In this document: positions 1-8,269 of the stretch, in pieces
Layout: every line of letters starts with the position of its first letter
Numbering within the stretch: position 1 is the stretch's first letter
DNA from: Rhodospirillales bacterium
Lineage (GTDB): Bacteria > Pseudomonadota > Alphaproteobacteria > Rhodospirillales > GLO-3
Length of the DNA: 64,000 nucleotides
Direction: 5' to 3'
Assembly (NCBI GenBank): GCA_003354135.1
Contig: PIVK01000012.1
Coordinates: forward strand, 1 to 64,000
Notes under the pieces: model-generated
The model's input: only the letters and a program-made list of their open reading frames with translations
Told to the model about the DNA's origin: nothing
Databases searched by the model: none
Program-made: the position numbers and the translations under genes

Positions 1-78
1 ACAGCCCGTCGGAGGGCGTCGGGAAGCCTTGACGATGCGCCGCATCGCCTGCGTCTTTCCTCCTACCCGACGGGCTGT
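1..78. repeat. Nested inverted repeat at the left edge
   Basis: Bases 1-12 and 67-78 are exact reverse complements (arm ACAGCCCGTCGG). Inside lies a second palindrome, with 7-bp arms at 33-39 and 41-47 (CGATGCG and CGCATCG). The whole could fold into a two-level hairpin. There is no T-run right after the right arm, so it is not a textbook terminator for the plus strand. It may be the end of an element or a structured intergenic repeat. The true left limit may lie outside the window. Confidence 0.5.
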
Positions 79-92
79 ATAAGCGATCTCTA

Positions 93-119
93 TGGGTCAT
101 TATCACCGCACCTTGGTAT
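93..119. repeat. 27-bp dispersed repeat, copy A
   Basis: This stretch, beginning TGGGTCATTATCACCG, is identical over 27 bases to 16817-16843 and lies in the same orientation. It sits between the inverted repeat at 1-78 and the start of the unknown gene at 134. The flanks of the two copies do not match. Such a solo repeat next to disturbed sequence could be a leftover insertion-sequence end, but no transposase is present to support that. Confidence 0.6.
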
Positions 120-133
120 GAGCCCCCATCTTT

Positions 134-562
134 ATGCCCGTCTCTCCGCAAATCATACCGCGTTACCAGGCAATCCGAGTCGCCGGCGAGGCCGTGGGTT
201 TCTGGTATTCCGGTCTGAGCTTCGATCACATCTGCGTTCACGGGCCCGACGAGGGCGGAACCGTGGCCGGTGCCGAACCGTCTTCCTTCGCGCTTTGTCT
301 CGGACTGCTGGCCGAAGCCCGCGGCCGCCACTGTGGCCTGAAAGTGATCGCCCGGCGCTATCCCGACGATTGGACCCGCATCGACAGCCAAACGGTTGAT
401 ACCGCGAAAGAAGCCCTCAACGCGCCCAAGATGTGGGCCGCCATCAACGGAGTCGCCGGTGCCTTGCAGGCCCGCCGCCGGCTCGACCGCAATGAAGTGG
501 CGGCCGTGGTGGAGAGAATTATGGAAGGGGCTGTCCTCCCGGCTCAAGGCCCTAGGCCCTAA
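134..562 (+). CDS. Conserved-looking hypothetical protein, 142 aa
   Basis: I do not recognise this family. The product is soluble, with no signal peptide or membrane segment, and looks like real coding sequence: balanced composition, and an N-terminal half rich in aromatic and Gly residues followed by helices containing DTAKEALNAPKMWAAINGV and RRLDRNEVAAVVERIMEG. The frame has a TGA at 119-121, so ATG 134 is the first possible ATG. Its ribosome binding site is weak, and it begins just 14 bp after repeat copy A, so the 5' end may have been rearranged. It converges on the cyclase gene and overlaps its stop by four bases. Confidence 0.55.
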   Translation: MPVSPQIIPRYQAIRVAGEAVGFWYSGLSFDHICVHGPDEGGTVAGAEPSSFALCLGLLAEARGRHCGLKVIARRYPDDWTRIDSQTVDTAKEALNAPKMWAAINGVAGALQARRRLDRNEVAAVVERIMEGAVLPAQGPRP

Positions 563-2382
563 CCCTTCAAGGTCGGCTCGAAGACGTGGACCGGCTCGGG
601 GAGGCCTTTGAGGTTCCGGGTTCCCTTGTCCACGAACGAGATATCCTTGCCTGCACAGAGCGCCTTGACGCTTTCCGAGACCAGGACCCTGTCCATCTCG
701 CAAGCGGCGCAGAGGCGGGCCGCAAACTGCACCGTGATACCGAACAGATCGTCCTCCTCGACGATGGGTTCGCCCACGTTGATTCCGATGCGCAAATGCA
801 GCGGGATGTCCTTTTCCGCCTGATTGTTGGCGAGCACCCGTTTCTGGATGACCAGTCCCGCCTTGACCGCATTGGCCGTATTGGTGAAGGACGCCATGAT
901 GCCGTCCCCCATGTGCTTGACCTCACGCCCGTAGTAGTCCTGCAGGGCCTGGCGGACGATGCGATTGTGGGTATGCACCACGTGCTGGGCCACCACATCG
1001 CCGAGCGTCTGGTTAAGGTCGCTCGACCCCACCATGTCGGTGAACATCACGGCGACGGCCCCACTGGGGGCTTTCTCCTTCTTTGGCTCGTTCCAGAGCA
1101 CCATCGCCGGTTTGAGGCGTCTGGCGCCATCACTGTCGTCTTCGAGAAAGCTATTCACGGCCATGCGGCCGGTTTCGAACATCTCCATATAGCGGGCGTT
1201 CAATAAATAATTCTCGTATGCCTCGGCAAACTTCACGGCTTGGTCGGCTCCCGTCCCGACCTGAACCACGGCTTCGGCTAGGATCAGTGCGATGTCTTCG
1301 TGGGGGAGCCCCTTGTCTTTGCCAAGAGATTCCGCCGCACCCGCCAGGAACAGGTTGACCCCAAAGCGGTTGAAGGTATCGAGCTGCTCCGGCGGGACCG
1401 CGATCTCCTCGCGGATCATATTCATGAAGGACAGCATCAACCGGCGCGGGCTCTCCCCGTCGGCGGACAGGCCTTCCGGGGCTGCGGGGTTTTTCTCCGC
1501 AAGCATTGCTTCCGGCTCTTCTTCGGGCACCGGCGGGATCTCCTCGTGTTCCGCTTCCGCTTCGCTGTCTTCGGCCTCGCGCTCCTTGAGCCATTGGGCT
1601 GTGGATTCCTCGGGCGTGATTTCCGGCGTCTTGGCCCCCCCGTCCTCCCTTTTCCGCTCCTGCGGCTCCGGCGGCAATATGAAATCGGACAGAAAAACCA
1701 GAGAGAGCGCCACAAAACTGACGGCAAACATCCCGATGAAGGTCACCAGCAGGACGTCCGCGTGTACGGCCATCCCGAATAGCTTCTTCAGAGCATTCAA
1801 CTTCGGCGGCGACGAGGACAGGATAAAGGTGACGACGATCGAGACCAGAAGGCTCAGCAAGGTCATCACCCCGACCCGGATTAGCCGCACCTTATGGTCG
1901 GCCGCCGCCCTTTTCTTCTTCCGCAGTACATCCTCATTCTCTTTGATGATGAAGTAGCCGTCCTCGTCGGTGGTCGGAAGGGTGTCGTCTTCGGGGTAGT
2001 CCCAATCGTCGTCACCGCCACCATGACGGTCGGGCTCTGCGGGGCCTTTGTCCCTGTACAGATCGTCGGTACGATAGATGATGTTTCCCTTGTAGAGGCC
2101 GCTTGCCGCATCAAATGTCTCATGGGAGACCTTGACCGGGGCATTCATGGCGCGCTCGAAAGTCCGGGCTTCTTCGACCGCAACGTCTTTCTGAGTCGCC
2201 GGATAGCGGGCCTGAATCTCCCAGTGATCCCCGACCTTGATGAAAATTTCATAATGGGAGGAGTCGATATCCACCATGACTTGCCCGACGTTCCGGTCCT
2301 TTTTGATTGCGGCTAAGGATATCGCGTCTTCGGGCGATCCGCCAACCGATAGTATCTTGACGGTTGCATTGCCACTCCCCAC
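559..2382 (-). CDS. Membrane-bound class III adenylate/guanylate cyclase
   Basis: The C-terminal third is a class III cyclase catalytic domain. It contains FTDMVGSS (first metal Asp), VKHMGDGIMASF (Lys that favours ATP plus second metal Asp) and DDLFGITVQFAARLC (the transition-state Arg is kept; the usual Asn of VNxAAR is Gln, as in some other family members). Before it lie an N-terminal soluble region, an acidic linker, two membrane helices (about residues 169-189 and 209-235 from the GTG start) and a Pro/Glu-rich linker. The product should be cAMP made on the cytoplasmic face. The start is uncertain: the frame is open back to the metH stop codon, but coding character begins near GTG 2382. 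The maximal open frame begins with TTG at 2601. Confidence 0.85.
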   Translation of the reverse strand: MGSGNATVKILSVGGSPEDAISLAAIKKDRNVGQVMVDIDSSHYEIFIKVGDHWEIQARYPATQKDVAVEEARTFERAMNAPVKVSHETFDAASGLYKGNIIYRTDDLYRDKGPAEPDRHGGGDDDWDYPEDDTLPTTDEDGYFIIKENEDVLRKKKRAAADHKVRLIRVGVMTLLSLLVSIVVTFILSSSPPKLNALKKLFGMAVHADVLLVTFIGMFAVSFVALSLVFLSDFILPPEPQERKREDGGAKTPEITPEESTAQWLKEREAEDSEAEAEHEEIPPVPEEEPEAMLAEKNPAAPEGLSADGESPRRLMLSFMNMIREEIAVPPEQLDTFNRFGVNLFLAGAAESLGKDKGLPHEDIALILAEAVVQVGTGADQAVKFAEAYENYLLNARYMEMFETGRMAVNSFLEDDSDGARRLKPAMVLWNEPKKEKAPSGAVAVMFTDMVGSSDLNQTLGDVVAQHVVHTHNRIVRQALQDYYGREVKHMGDGIMASFTNTANAVKAGLVIQKRVLANNQAEKDIPLHLRIGINVGEPIVEEDDLFGITVQFAARLCAACEMDRVLVSESVKALCAGKDISFVDKGTRNLKGLPEPVHVFEPTLKG

Positions 2383-2607
2383 CTGAGCGGCGATGGACGG
2401 AAAGAACGCCGATCGGTCGCCGAAGAATTTCCGGTATTTTCCCCTGTGCAACGGGTCGGGGGAAGCCACCGCGCGGCAAAGCGGGGATTGGCGGCGCGAA
2501 CCCGGGACGTATCGTCCCACACACCCCCCGGGACATACAACCATGGTGCTCTGCCGGTCGTGCGGCGGCACGGGAATCCCGCCGAGGATGAGGGTCTTCA
2601 AAGAAGT

Positions 2608-5600
2608 TTAGAGAGTAAAATACTTGGCCTGGGGATGATGAACCACGATGGCTGCCGTCGACTGCTCCGGGTGGAGTTGGTCGTGTTCGGCCATCTTCAG
2701 TCCGATGCGCTCCGCTCCCAGAAGGCCCAGCAGTGGGCGCTGCTGTGCCAGGTCGGGGCAGGCCGGATAGCCGAAGGAATAGCGCGAACCGCGATAGCCC
2801 TGCTTGAGAACCCTTTCCATCTCGCGCGCGTCTTCGTGCCCGAAGCCTAGGTCGCTGCGGATTCGTTTATGCACGTACTCGGCCAGGGCCTCAGCCATTT
2901 CGACGCCGAGGCCGTGAAGGTAGAGATAGTCCTGGTAGCGGTCGCCCTCGAACCAGTCACGCGCAACGTTGGCGACCTTCTGGCCCATGGTCACCGCCTG
3001 CAGCCCAATGACGTCCCGTTCCCCCGTATCCGCCTCACGGAAGAAATCGGCCACGCAAAGCCCCTCCGCCCTGGCCTGGCGAGGGAAGGAGAAGCGCGCG
3101 GCCTCGGTCTCGCCGTCTTCCTCGAACAGGACCACCGCGTCACCGTCGGCCGCGCACTTCCAGAAGCCGTAGACGGCCCGAGGCCGCAGGATGGTATCGG
3201 CCTCGCAGATATAGAGCATGCGCTTGAGGATGGGACGCACGTCTGCATCGGCCCAGGTCTTCCATTCCGCCAACGACTTGCCCGCCTTCTTGAAGCCCCA
3301 ATGGAACTGGAACAGCATGGTCTCGTTGAGGAACGGGACCAGCGCCTTGGGATCGACCTTCTCCAGGACTCGGGCGCCCCAGAAGGGCGGCTCCGGCACT
3401 TCGGTCGCCACCATTAGGTCGGCCCGGCGCAGCTTGATCGCGTCCCAGTCAACAGACCTGAATTCGGGAGCCGGGAGTTCTTTTTTGGTTCTCGACGGGC
3501 GTTTGTCCCGTGTCTCCGCCGTAGCGTTAATGTGGGCATCGAAGCTGCCGGACACCGCCTTGTCCATCAGGGTCAATCCGTCGAAGGCGTCGCGCGCGTA
3601 GGCGACGCGCCCCAATCCGTAGGACTTGCGGCAATCCTCTTCCACATACTTACGGGTCAAGGCCGCCCCGCCAAGGAAGACGGGAATCTCGACGTCCTGG
3701 CGAGTCATCTCTTCCAGGTTTTCGCGCATGATGACGGTCGACTTCACCAGCAGGCCCGACATGCCCACGGCGTCGGGCTTGCATTCCTTGACCGCGTCGA
3801 TGATGTCCTGCACCGGTTTCTTGATGCCGAGGTTGACCACCCGGTAGCCGTTGTTGGTGAGGATGATATCGACCAGGTTCTTGCCGATGTCATGCACGTC
3901 GCCCTTAACGGTCGCCAGGACCATGGTGCCCTTCTCGGCGTTATCCTCCTTGTCCATGTGCGGCTCGAGATAGGCCACGGCGGCCTTCATGGTCTCGGCC
4001 GACTGCAGGACGAAGGGAAGCTGCATCCGGCCGGAGCCGAACAGCTCGCCCACCATCTTCATGCCGTCCAGCAGGATGTCGTTGACGATGTCCAAGGGGG
4101 CGTGAACCTTCAGGGCCTCATCGAGATCTGCATTCAGGCCCTGGCGGTCACCGTCGACGATGCGCTGTTCGAGGCGTTCCTCGAGCGTCGTCGGGACAGT
4201 CTTGACCGCTTCGTCCACCACCGTGCGCTCGGCAAAGAGTTCGATCAGGGCCTTCAGGGGGTCATACCCCTCGCGGCGCCGGTCGTAGATGAGGTCCATC
4301 GCCACCTCGACCTCTTCGTCCGGGATTTTGTGCAGCGGCTTGATCTTGGAAAGATGGACGATGGCGCCCGTCATCCCCCGCTTTAAACTCTCGTCCAGGA
4401 ATACCGAATTCAGGACGTGACGTGCTGCCGGCTTGAGACCGAAGGAGACATTGGACAGACCGAGAACGACCTGGCACTCGGGCATGTCCCTCGAAATCCG
4501 CGCGATGGCGTCCAGGGTCTCGATGGCCAACCTGCGATCATCCTCGTTACCGGTGCAGACGGTAAAAGTCAGAGGATCGAACAAAAGATCTGACGGTTTG
4601 AGGCCGTGTTCAGTCACCGCCAAACCGTAGATCCGCTTGGCAATGCGGATCTTGCCGTCGACATCCTTGGCCATGCCGTCTTCGTCGATGGTCAGTGCGA
4701 TCACCGCGGCGCCGTACTTGCGGGCCAGCTCCAGGCGTGCCGCCGCCGGGCCTTCGCCGTCTTCCAGGTTGATGGAGTTGATAATCGCCTTGCCGCCGTA
4801 GAGCTTCAAGGCCGTTTCCAGAACGCCGAGTTCAGTCGAATCGATGACCAGCGGCGAAGACACCGCACCCCGCATGCGCGAGACCACCGCGGTCATGTCG
4901 GCGGCCTCGTCGCGGCCTACATAGGCGGTTGAGACATCGATGGCGTTGGAGCCGCCCTTTACCTGATCGCGCGCCAGAGCGACGCAGCCGTCCCAGTCCT
5001 CGGCCTGCACACGGTCGCGGAACTTCTTCGAGCCGGTGGCGTTGCAGCGTTCGCCAATGGAGAAAAAGGCGTTCTCCTGACGAAAGGGGACTTGGCCGTA
5101 GAGCGACGCCGCCCCCGGCACCCAATGGACCTGACGCCGAACCGGGGCCGGGCGCCTGGCCCCCTTCGTGGCCCGGCGGCGCAGCATGGCATCCAAGGCT
5201 TCGATATGCGGGGTATCGGTGCCGCAGCAGCCGCCGACGATGTTGATGGCGTCCTCTTCGACAAAGCGTTCCAGCCACCTCGCCAGTTCCTCGCCGCCCA
5301 GCGGATAGCGGGTCTGGCCGTTGACCAATTCGGGCAGACCGGCATTGGGTTGCACGGAGATCAGCCCAGGCCAGTTCTCGGCCAACCACTTGACGTGTTC
5401 CGCCATTTCCTGCGGCCCCGTGGCGCAGTTGAGGCCCAGGAGCGGCACGCCCAACGCCTCCATCGCCGTGGCGGCCGCCGCGATGTCGCTGCCCACCAGC
5501 AGGGTTCCCGTGGTCTCGATCGTCACTTGAACGAACAGCGGCGTGTCGGTGCCGGCGTCATCCCGCGCCCGTTTGGCGGCGTTGACGGCGGCCTTGATCT

Positions 5601-6093
5601 GCAGCGGGTCCTGGCAGGTCTCGATCAGGAAGGCGTCCGCTCCACCGGCGATCAACCCCGCCGACTGGACGGCAAAGGAATCCTCCAGCGTGTCGTAGTC
5701 GATATGGCCCAGGCTGGGCAGCTTGGTCCCCGGGCCGATATCGCCCAGGACAAAGCGTTGGCGTCCGTCGGCTTTGAATTCGTCGGCCACCGAGCGGGCC
5801 AGTTCGACCGATTCCTTAGACAAGCCGTAGGCCTCATCGGTCAGACCGAATTCGCCCAGGGTCACCGGGGAGGCCCCGAAGGTGTTGGAGATCACCATGT
5901 CCGAGCCGGCCTCGAAATAGGCGCGATGCACGCCCGCGATCACGTCGGGGCGCGAGCGGGTCAGGATGTCTGAACAGTTCTCATGTCCCCAGAAATCGGC
6001 CTCGGTCTCCAGGTCGATGGCCTGGATGCGGGTGCCGGTGCCACCGTCACAAAGTAGGATACGGTCGGCCAGAACGTCTAGAATATGGGCCAT
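2608..6093 (-). CDS. metH: Cobalamin-dependent methionine synthase
   Basis: This is full-length MetH (1161 aa). It transfers methyl from methyl-tetrahydrofolate to homocysteine through cobalamin. Domains in order: homocysteine/zinc domain about 1-300 with zinc ligands C223, C289 and C290; pterin-binding barrel about 340-600; cobalamin cap about 640-720; Rossmann cobalamin domain with GDVHDIGKN, where H734 is the lower cobalt ligand; C-terminal SAM-binding reactivation domain to the end (RGSRYSFGYPACPD). It starts 3 bp after the metF stop, so the two form an operon that makes the methyl donor and uses it. No SAM or SAH riboswitch could be recognised upstream of the pair. Confidence 0.97.
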   Translation of the reverse strand: MAHILDVLADRILLCDGGTGTRIQAIDLETEADFWGHENCSDILTRSRPDVIAGVHRAYFEAGSDMVISNTFGASPVTLGEFGLTDEAYGLSKESVELARSVADEFKADGRQRFVLGDIGPGTKLPSLGHIDYDTLEDSFAVQSAGLIAGGADAFLIETCQDPLQIKAAVNAAKRARDDAGTDTPLFVQVTIETTGTLLVGSDIAAAATAMEALGVPLLGLNCATGPQEMAEHVKWLAENWPGLISVQPNAGLPELVNGQTRYPLGGEELARWLERFVEEDAINIVGGCCGTDTPHIEALDAMLRRRATKGARRPAPVRRQVHWVPGAASLYGQVPFRQENAFFSIGERCNATGSKKFRDRVQAEDWDGCVALARDQVKGGSNAIDVSTAYVGRDEAADMTAVVSRMRGAVSSPLVIDSTELGVLETALKLYGGKAIINSINLEDGEGPAAARLELARKYGAAVIALTIDEDGMAKDVDGKIRIAKRIYGLAVTEHGLKPSDLLFDPLTFTVCTGNEDDRRLAIETLDAIARISRDMPECQVVLGLSNVSFGLKPAARHVLNSVFLDESLKRGMTGAIVHLSKIKPLHKIPDEEVEVAMDLIYDRRREGYDPLKALIELFAERTVVDEAVKTVPTTLEERLEQRIVDGDRQGLNADLDEALKVHAPLDIVNDILLDGMKMVGELFGSGRMQLPFVLQSAETMKAAVAYLEPHMDKEDNAEKGTMVLATVKGDVHDIGKNLVDIILTNNGYRVVNLGIKKPVQDIIDAVKECKPDAVGMSGLLVKSTVIMRENLEEMTRQDVEIPVFLGGAALTRKYVEEDCRKSYGLGRVAYARDAFDGLTLMDKAVSGSFDAHINATAETRDKRPSRTKKELPAPEFRSVDWDAIKLRRADLMVATEVPEPPFWGARVLEKVDPKALVPFLNETMLFQFHWGFKKAGKSLAEWKTWADADVRPILKRMLYICEADTILRPRAVYGFWKCAADGDAVVLFEEDGETEAARFSFPRQARAEGLCVADFFREADTGERDVIGLQAVTMGQKVANVARDWFEGDRYQDYLYLHGLGVEMAEALAEYVHKRIRSDLGFGHEDAREMERVLKQGYRGSRYSFGYPACPDLAQQRPLLGLLGAERIGLKMAEHDQLHPEQSTAAIVVHHPQAKYFTL

Positions 6094-6096
6094 TGC

Positions 6097-7020
6097 CTAG
6101 CCCCCACTCCCGCGGATCGGCCGCACGCCTAGGATATGGCAGATGGCGTAGGTCAGGTCAGGCCGGTTGAGGGTATAGAAATGGAAGTCCTCGACCCCGT
6201 TGGCGTGCAGGATGCGGCACTGCTCTGTCGCCACGGTGGCCGCGACCAGCTTGCGGGTCCCGAGGTCGTCGTCAAGGTCATCAAACAGATCGTGCATCCA
6301 CTGGGGCACCGAAGCGCCGCACATGGCCGAGAACCGGTTGACGGTCCTGAAATTGGTCACAGGCATGATCCCAGCGACGATAGGCACCGTGATCCCCTTG
6401 GCCCGGCAACGGTCGCGGAACCTGAGAAAAGTCTCGGGATCGAAGAAATATTGGGTGATGGCGCGCGACGCCCCGGCGTCGATCTTACGCTTGAGGTAGT
6501 CGAGATCGAACTCGGCGTTCGGCGCATCCGGGTGGACTTCCGGATAGGCGGCGACGCTGATCTCGAAGTCGGCGATCTTTTTCAGACCCTCTACCAGGTC
6601 GACGGCATAGGCATAGCCCTCCGGGTGGGGCTGGTACTTGTCCGTTCCGTCGGGCATGTCGCCCCGCAACGCGACGATGTGGCGGATGCCGGCGCTCCAA
6701 TAATGCCGGGCGATCTCGTCTATCTCATCTCGGGTGGCGGCAACGCAGGTCAGGTGCGCGGCCGGTTCGATGTCGGTTTCATGGTGAATGCGGAGCACCG
6801 TATCATGGGTCCGCTCGCGGGTTGATCCGCCGGCACCGTAGGTTACCGACACGAAGGCGGGCCTGACCGGCGCGAGACGCTCAAGGGAAGCCCAGAGCGC
6901 CTGGTCCGCCCGGTCGTCCTTGGGCGGAAAGAACTCGAACGATACGCGTACATCGTGGGGCAGAGGCGATGCGACCAATAAGGTTGTCGGCTTGGGCCCG
7001 AATTGATCGGTATGGGTCAT
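6097..7020 (-). CDS. metF: 5,10-methylenetetrahydrofolate reductase
   Basis: MetF is a flavoprotein that reduces methylene-tetrahydrofolate to methyl-tetrahydrofolate, the substrate of MetH encoded directly downstream. The sequence has the family signature SFEFFPPKDD near the N terminus, VTYGAGGSTRERT, the flavin-contacting ALRGDMP segment and HFYTLNRP at the end. I chose ATG 7020 (MTHTDQFGPK, 307 aa) because a GAGGA ribosome site precedes it and the length fits the family. The open frame runs to 7140 but the extra 40 residues look non-homologous. Confidence 0.95.
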   Translation of the reverse strand: MTHTDQFGPKPTTLLVASPLPHDVRVSFEFFPPKDDRADQALWASLERLAPVRPAFVSVTYGAGGSTRERTHDTVLRIHHETDIEPAAHLTCVAATRDEIDEIARHYWSAGIRHIVALRGDMPDGTDKYQPHPEGYAYAVDLVEGLKKIADFEISVAAYPEVHPDAPNAEFDLDYLKRKIDAGASRAITQYFFDPETFLRFRDRCRAKGITVPIVAGIMPVTNFRTVNRFSAMCGASVPQWMHDLFDDLDDDLGTRKLVAATVATEQCRILHANGVEDFHFYTLNRPDLTYAICHILGVRPIRGSGG

Positions 7021-7060
7021 GGATTCCTCGTCACGCGTCGCCCAGGAGGCTGCTTCCGCA

Positions 7061-7089
7061 GGCGGGCCCCGGTGATAGCACGGCCCGCC
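7061..7089 (-). promoter_or_regulatory. Possible leader hairpin upstream of metF
   Basis: Bases 7061-7068 (GGCGGGCC) and 7082-7089 (GGCCCGCC) are exact reverse complements around a 13-base loop, about 40-70 bases upstream of the metF start. No U-run follows on the metF strand, and I could not match the conserved core of a SAM or SAH riboswitch. It may be an untranslated leader structure or chance pairing in GC-rich DNA. Confidence 0.25.
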
Positions 7090-7298
7090 CATTTGGCCAA
7101 GGAAATGGCAAAACCCCGGCGTGTATGTAAGCTCTGTCATGAGGGGGCCAGAGCACGATCGACATAAACCAGGTCATTGCCGGAACTCGGTTCATGTCGT
7201 GAATCCGCTCTAGGATCGTCTGGTATTTCCGTTCCGGTTGTGATAGGGGAGCGGTCCCCACGCGATGAAGCGTCCCGGTCTACCATCAGAGAGTCGTA

Positions 7299-8009
7299 AT
7301 GACGGAGCAGGAAGAAGCGGAACCGATGCGAAGCAGGCGAATGTGGATCAGACGGCAATTTCTTGGGGTTCTGTTGGGAATTCTGGTTCTGAACCCGGCC
7401 TGGGTTGCCGGTGCCGATACGGTGGGGATGGAGGCGGGCTCCCGGGATTTCATCGAATCTCTGGCCGATCAGACGGTCCGGTCGCTGACCGCTCCCGATA
7501 TCTCGCGTTCCGAGCGCGTGGACAGGTTCCGTACCCTATTCAACGAACATTTCGCCGTGCGGTCCATCGGCCGCTGGGTGCTGGGCAAATACTGGCGCAA
7601 GGCGGACAAGACGGAACGGGCCGAATACCATACCCTGTTCGAGGATCTGATGGCGGTGTCCTACGTTGACAGGTTCGCCAGCTATGCTGGCGAAAATCTC
7701 GGTGTCGTGAAGACCATCGCCAAGGACGAGAAGCGGGCCACCGTATTCTCGAAGATTAACCGCGGCACCACCGGCGAACCCATTTCGGTCAATTGGCGGG
7801 TCGGCGGCAGGAATGGTCTCTACAAGGTCACCGACATAGTGGTCGAAGGGACCTCCATGAGCATGACGCTCCGCAACGAATTCGCCTCCATCATCAAACA
7901 GCGGGGCGGGACCATTGCCGGGCTTCTGGAGGCGTTGCGCGAAAAGACGGCCACCCTCAAGGCGGAAACCGCCGAAGCCGCGAAGAGCAAATCGGTGGCC
8001 GCGAACTGA
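7299..8009 (+). CDS. mlaC: MlaC-type phospholipid-binding periplasmic protein
   Basis: The product belongs to the MlaC/Ttg2D family, which shuttles phospholipids across the periplasm between the outer-membrane MlaA complex and the inner-membrane MlaFEDB ABC transporter. The N terminus has a charged stretch then a hydrophobic signal (FLGVLLGILVLNPAWVAGA). The mature part has the family helices (RVDRFRTLFNEHFAVRSIGRWVLGKYW split over two helices) and the sheet segment NWRVGGRNGLYKVTDIVVEG. The other mla genes are not in the window. ATG 7326 is an alternative start that gives a more typical signal peptide. Confidence 0.88.
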   Translation: MTEQEEAEPMRSRRMWIRRQFLGVLLGILVLNPAWVAGADTVGMEAGSRDFIESLADQTVRSLTAPDISRSERVDRFRTLFNEHFAVRSIGRWVLGKYWRKADKTERAEYHTLFEDLMAVSYVDRFASYAGENLGVVKTIAKDEKRATVFSKINRGTTGEPISVNWRVGGRNGLYKVTDIVVEGTSMSMTLRNEFASIIKQRGGTIAGLLEALREKTATLKAETAEAAKSKSVAAN

Positions 8010-8036
8010 AACGTTGCGGCTAAAACCGGAAACCGA

Positions 8037-8255
8037 TTATTCGACGCCCTTGAGGTCGATATCGAGGATCGTCACCATCAGGGAGTAGGAAACCTCTCCC
8101 TCGTCCTCATCGCGGTGCAGGACGCCGATGAACTCATCGCTGATGTAGACTTCGACAGGCGCATTCGGTTTGGCCGGCGGCTTGATGATCAGCCGGTTGT
8201 TGCCAAAGGTCTTGCGCAGGTAGCCTTGAATGCTGGCGATTTCATAGGTTTTCAT
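8037..8255 (-). CDS. DUF3126 family protein, 72 aa
   Basis: This is a small cytoplasmic protein typical of Alphaproteobacteria. The core YLRKTFGNNRL, a basic Pro/Lys strand, EVYISDEFIGVLHRDEDEGEVSYS and the ending ILDIDL match the family pattern. No function is established. ATG 8255 is preceded by AAAGGAG and gives the usual length, whereas the longer frame to 8312 adds residues foreign to the family. It lies 14 bp downstream of ettA and is probably cotranscribed with it. Confidence 0.85.
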   Translation of the reverse strand: MKTYEIASIQGYLRKTFGNNRLIIKPPAKPNAPVEVYISDEFIGVLHRDEDEGEVSYSLMVTILDIDLKGVE

Positions 8256-8269
8256 ATGAGGCTCCTTTC

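Noticed and set aside
7021-7298. SAM or SAH riboswitch upstream of metF
   Set aside because: Only a simple GC-rich hairpin is visible; I could not find the conserved core of the known classes. A covariance-model search would be decisive.
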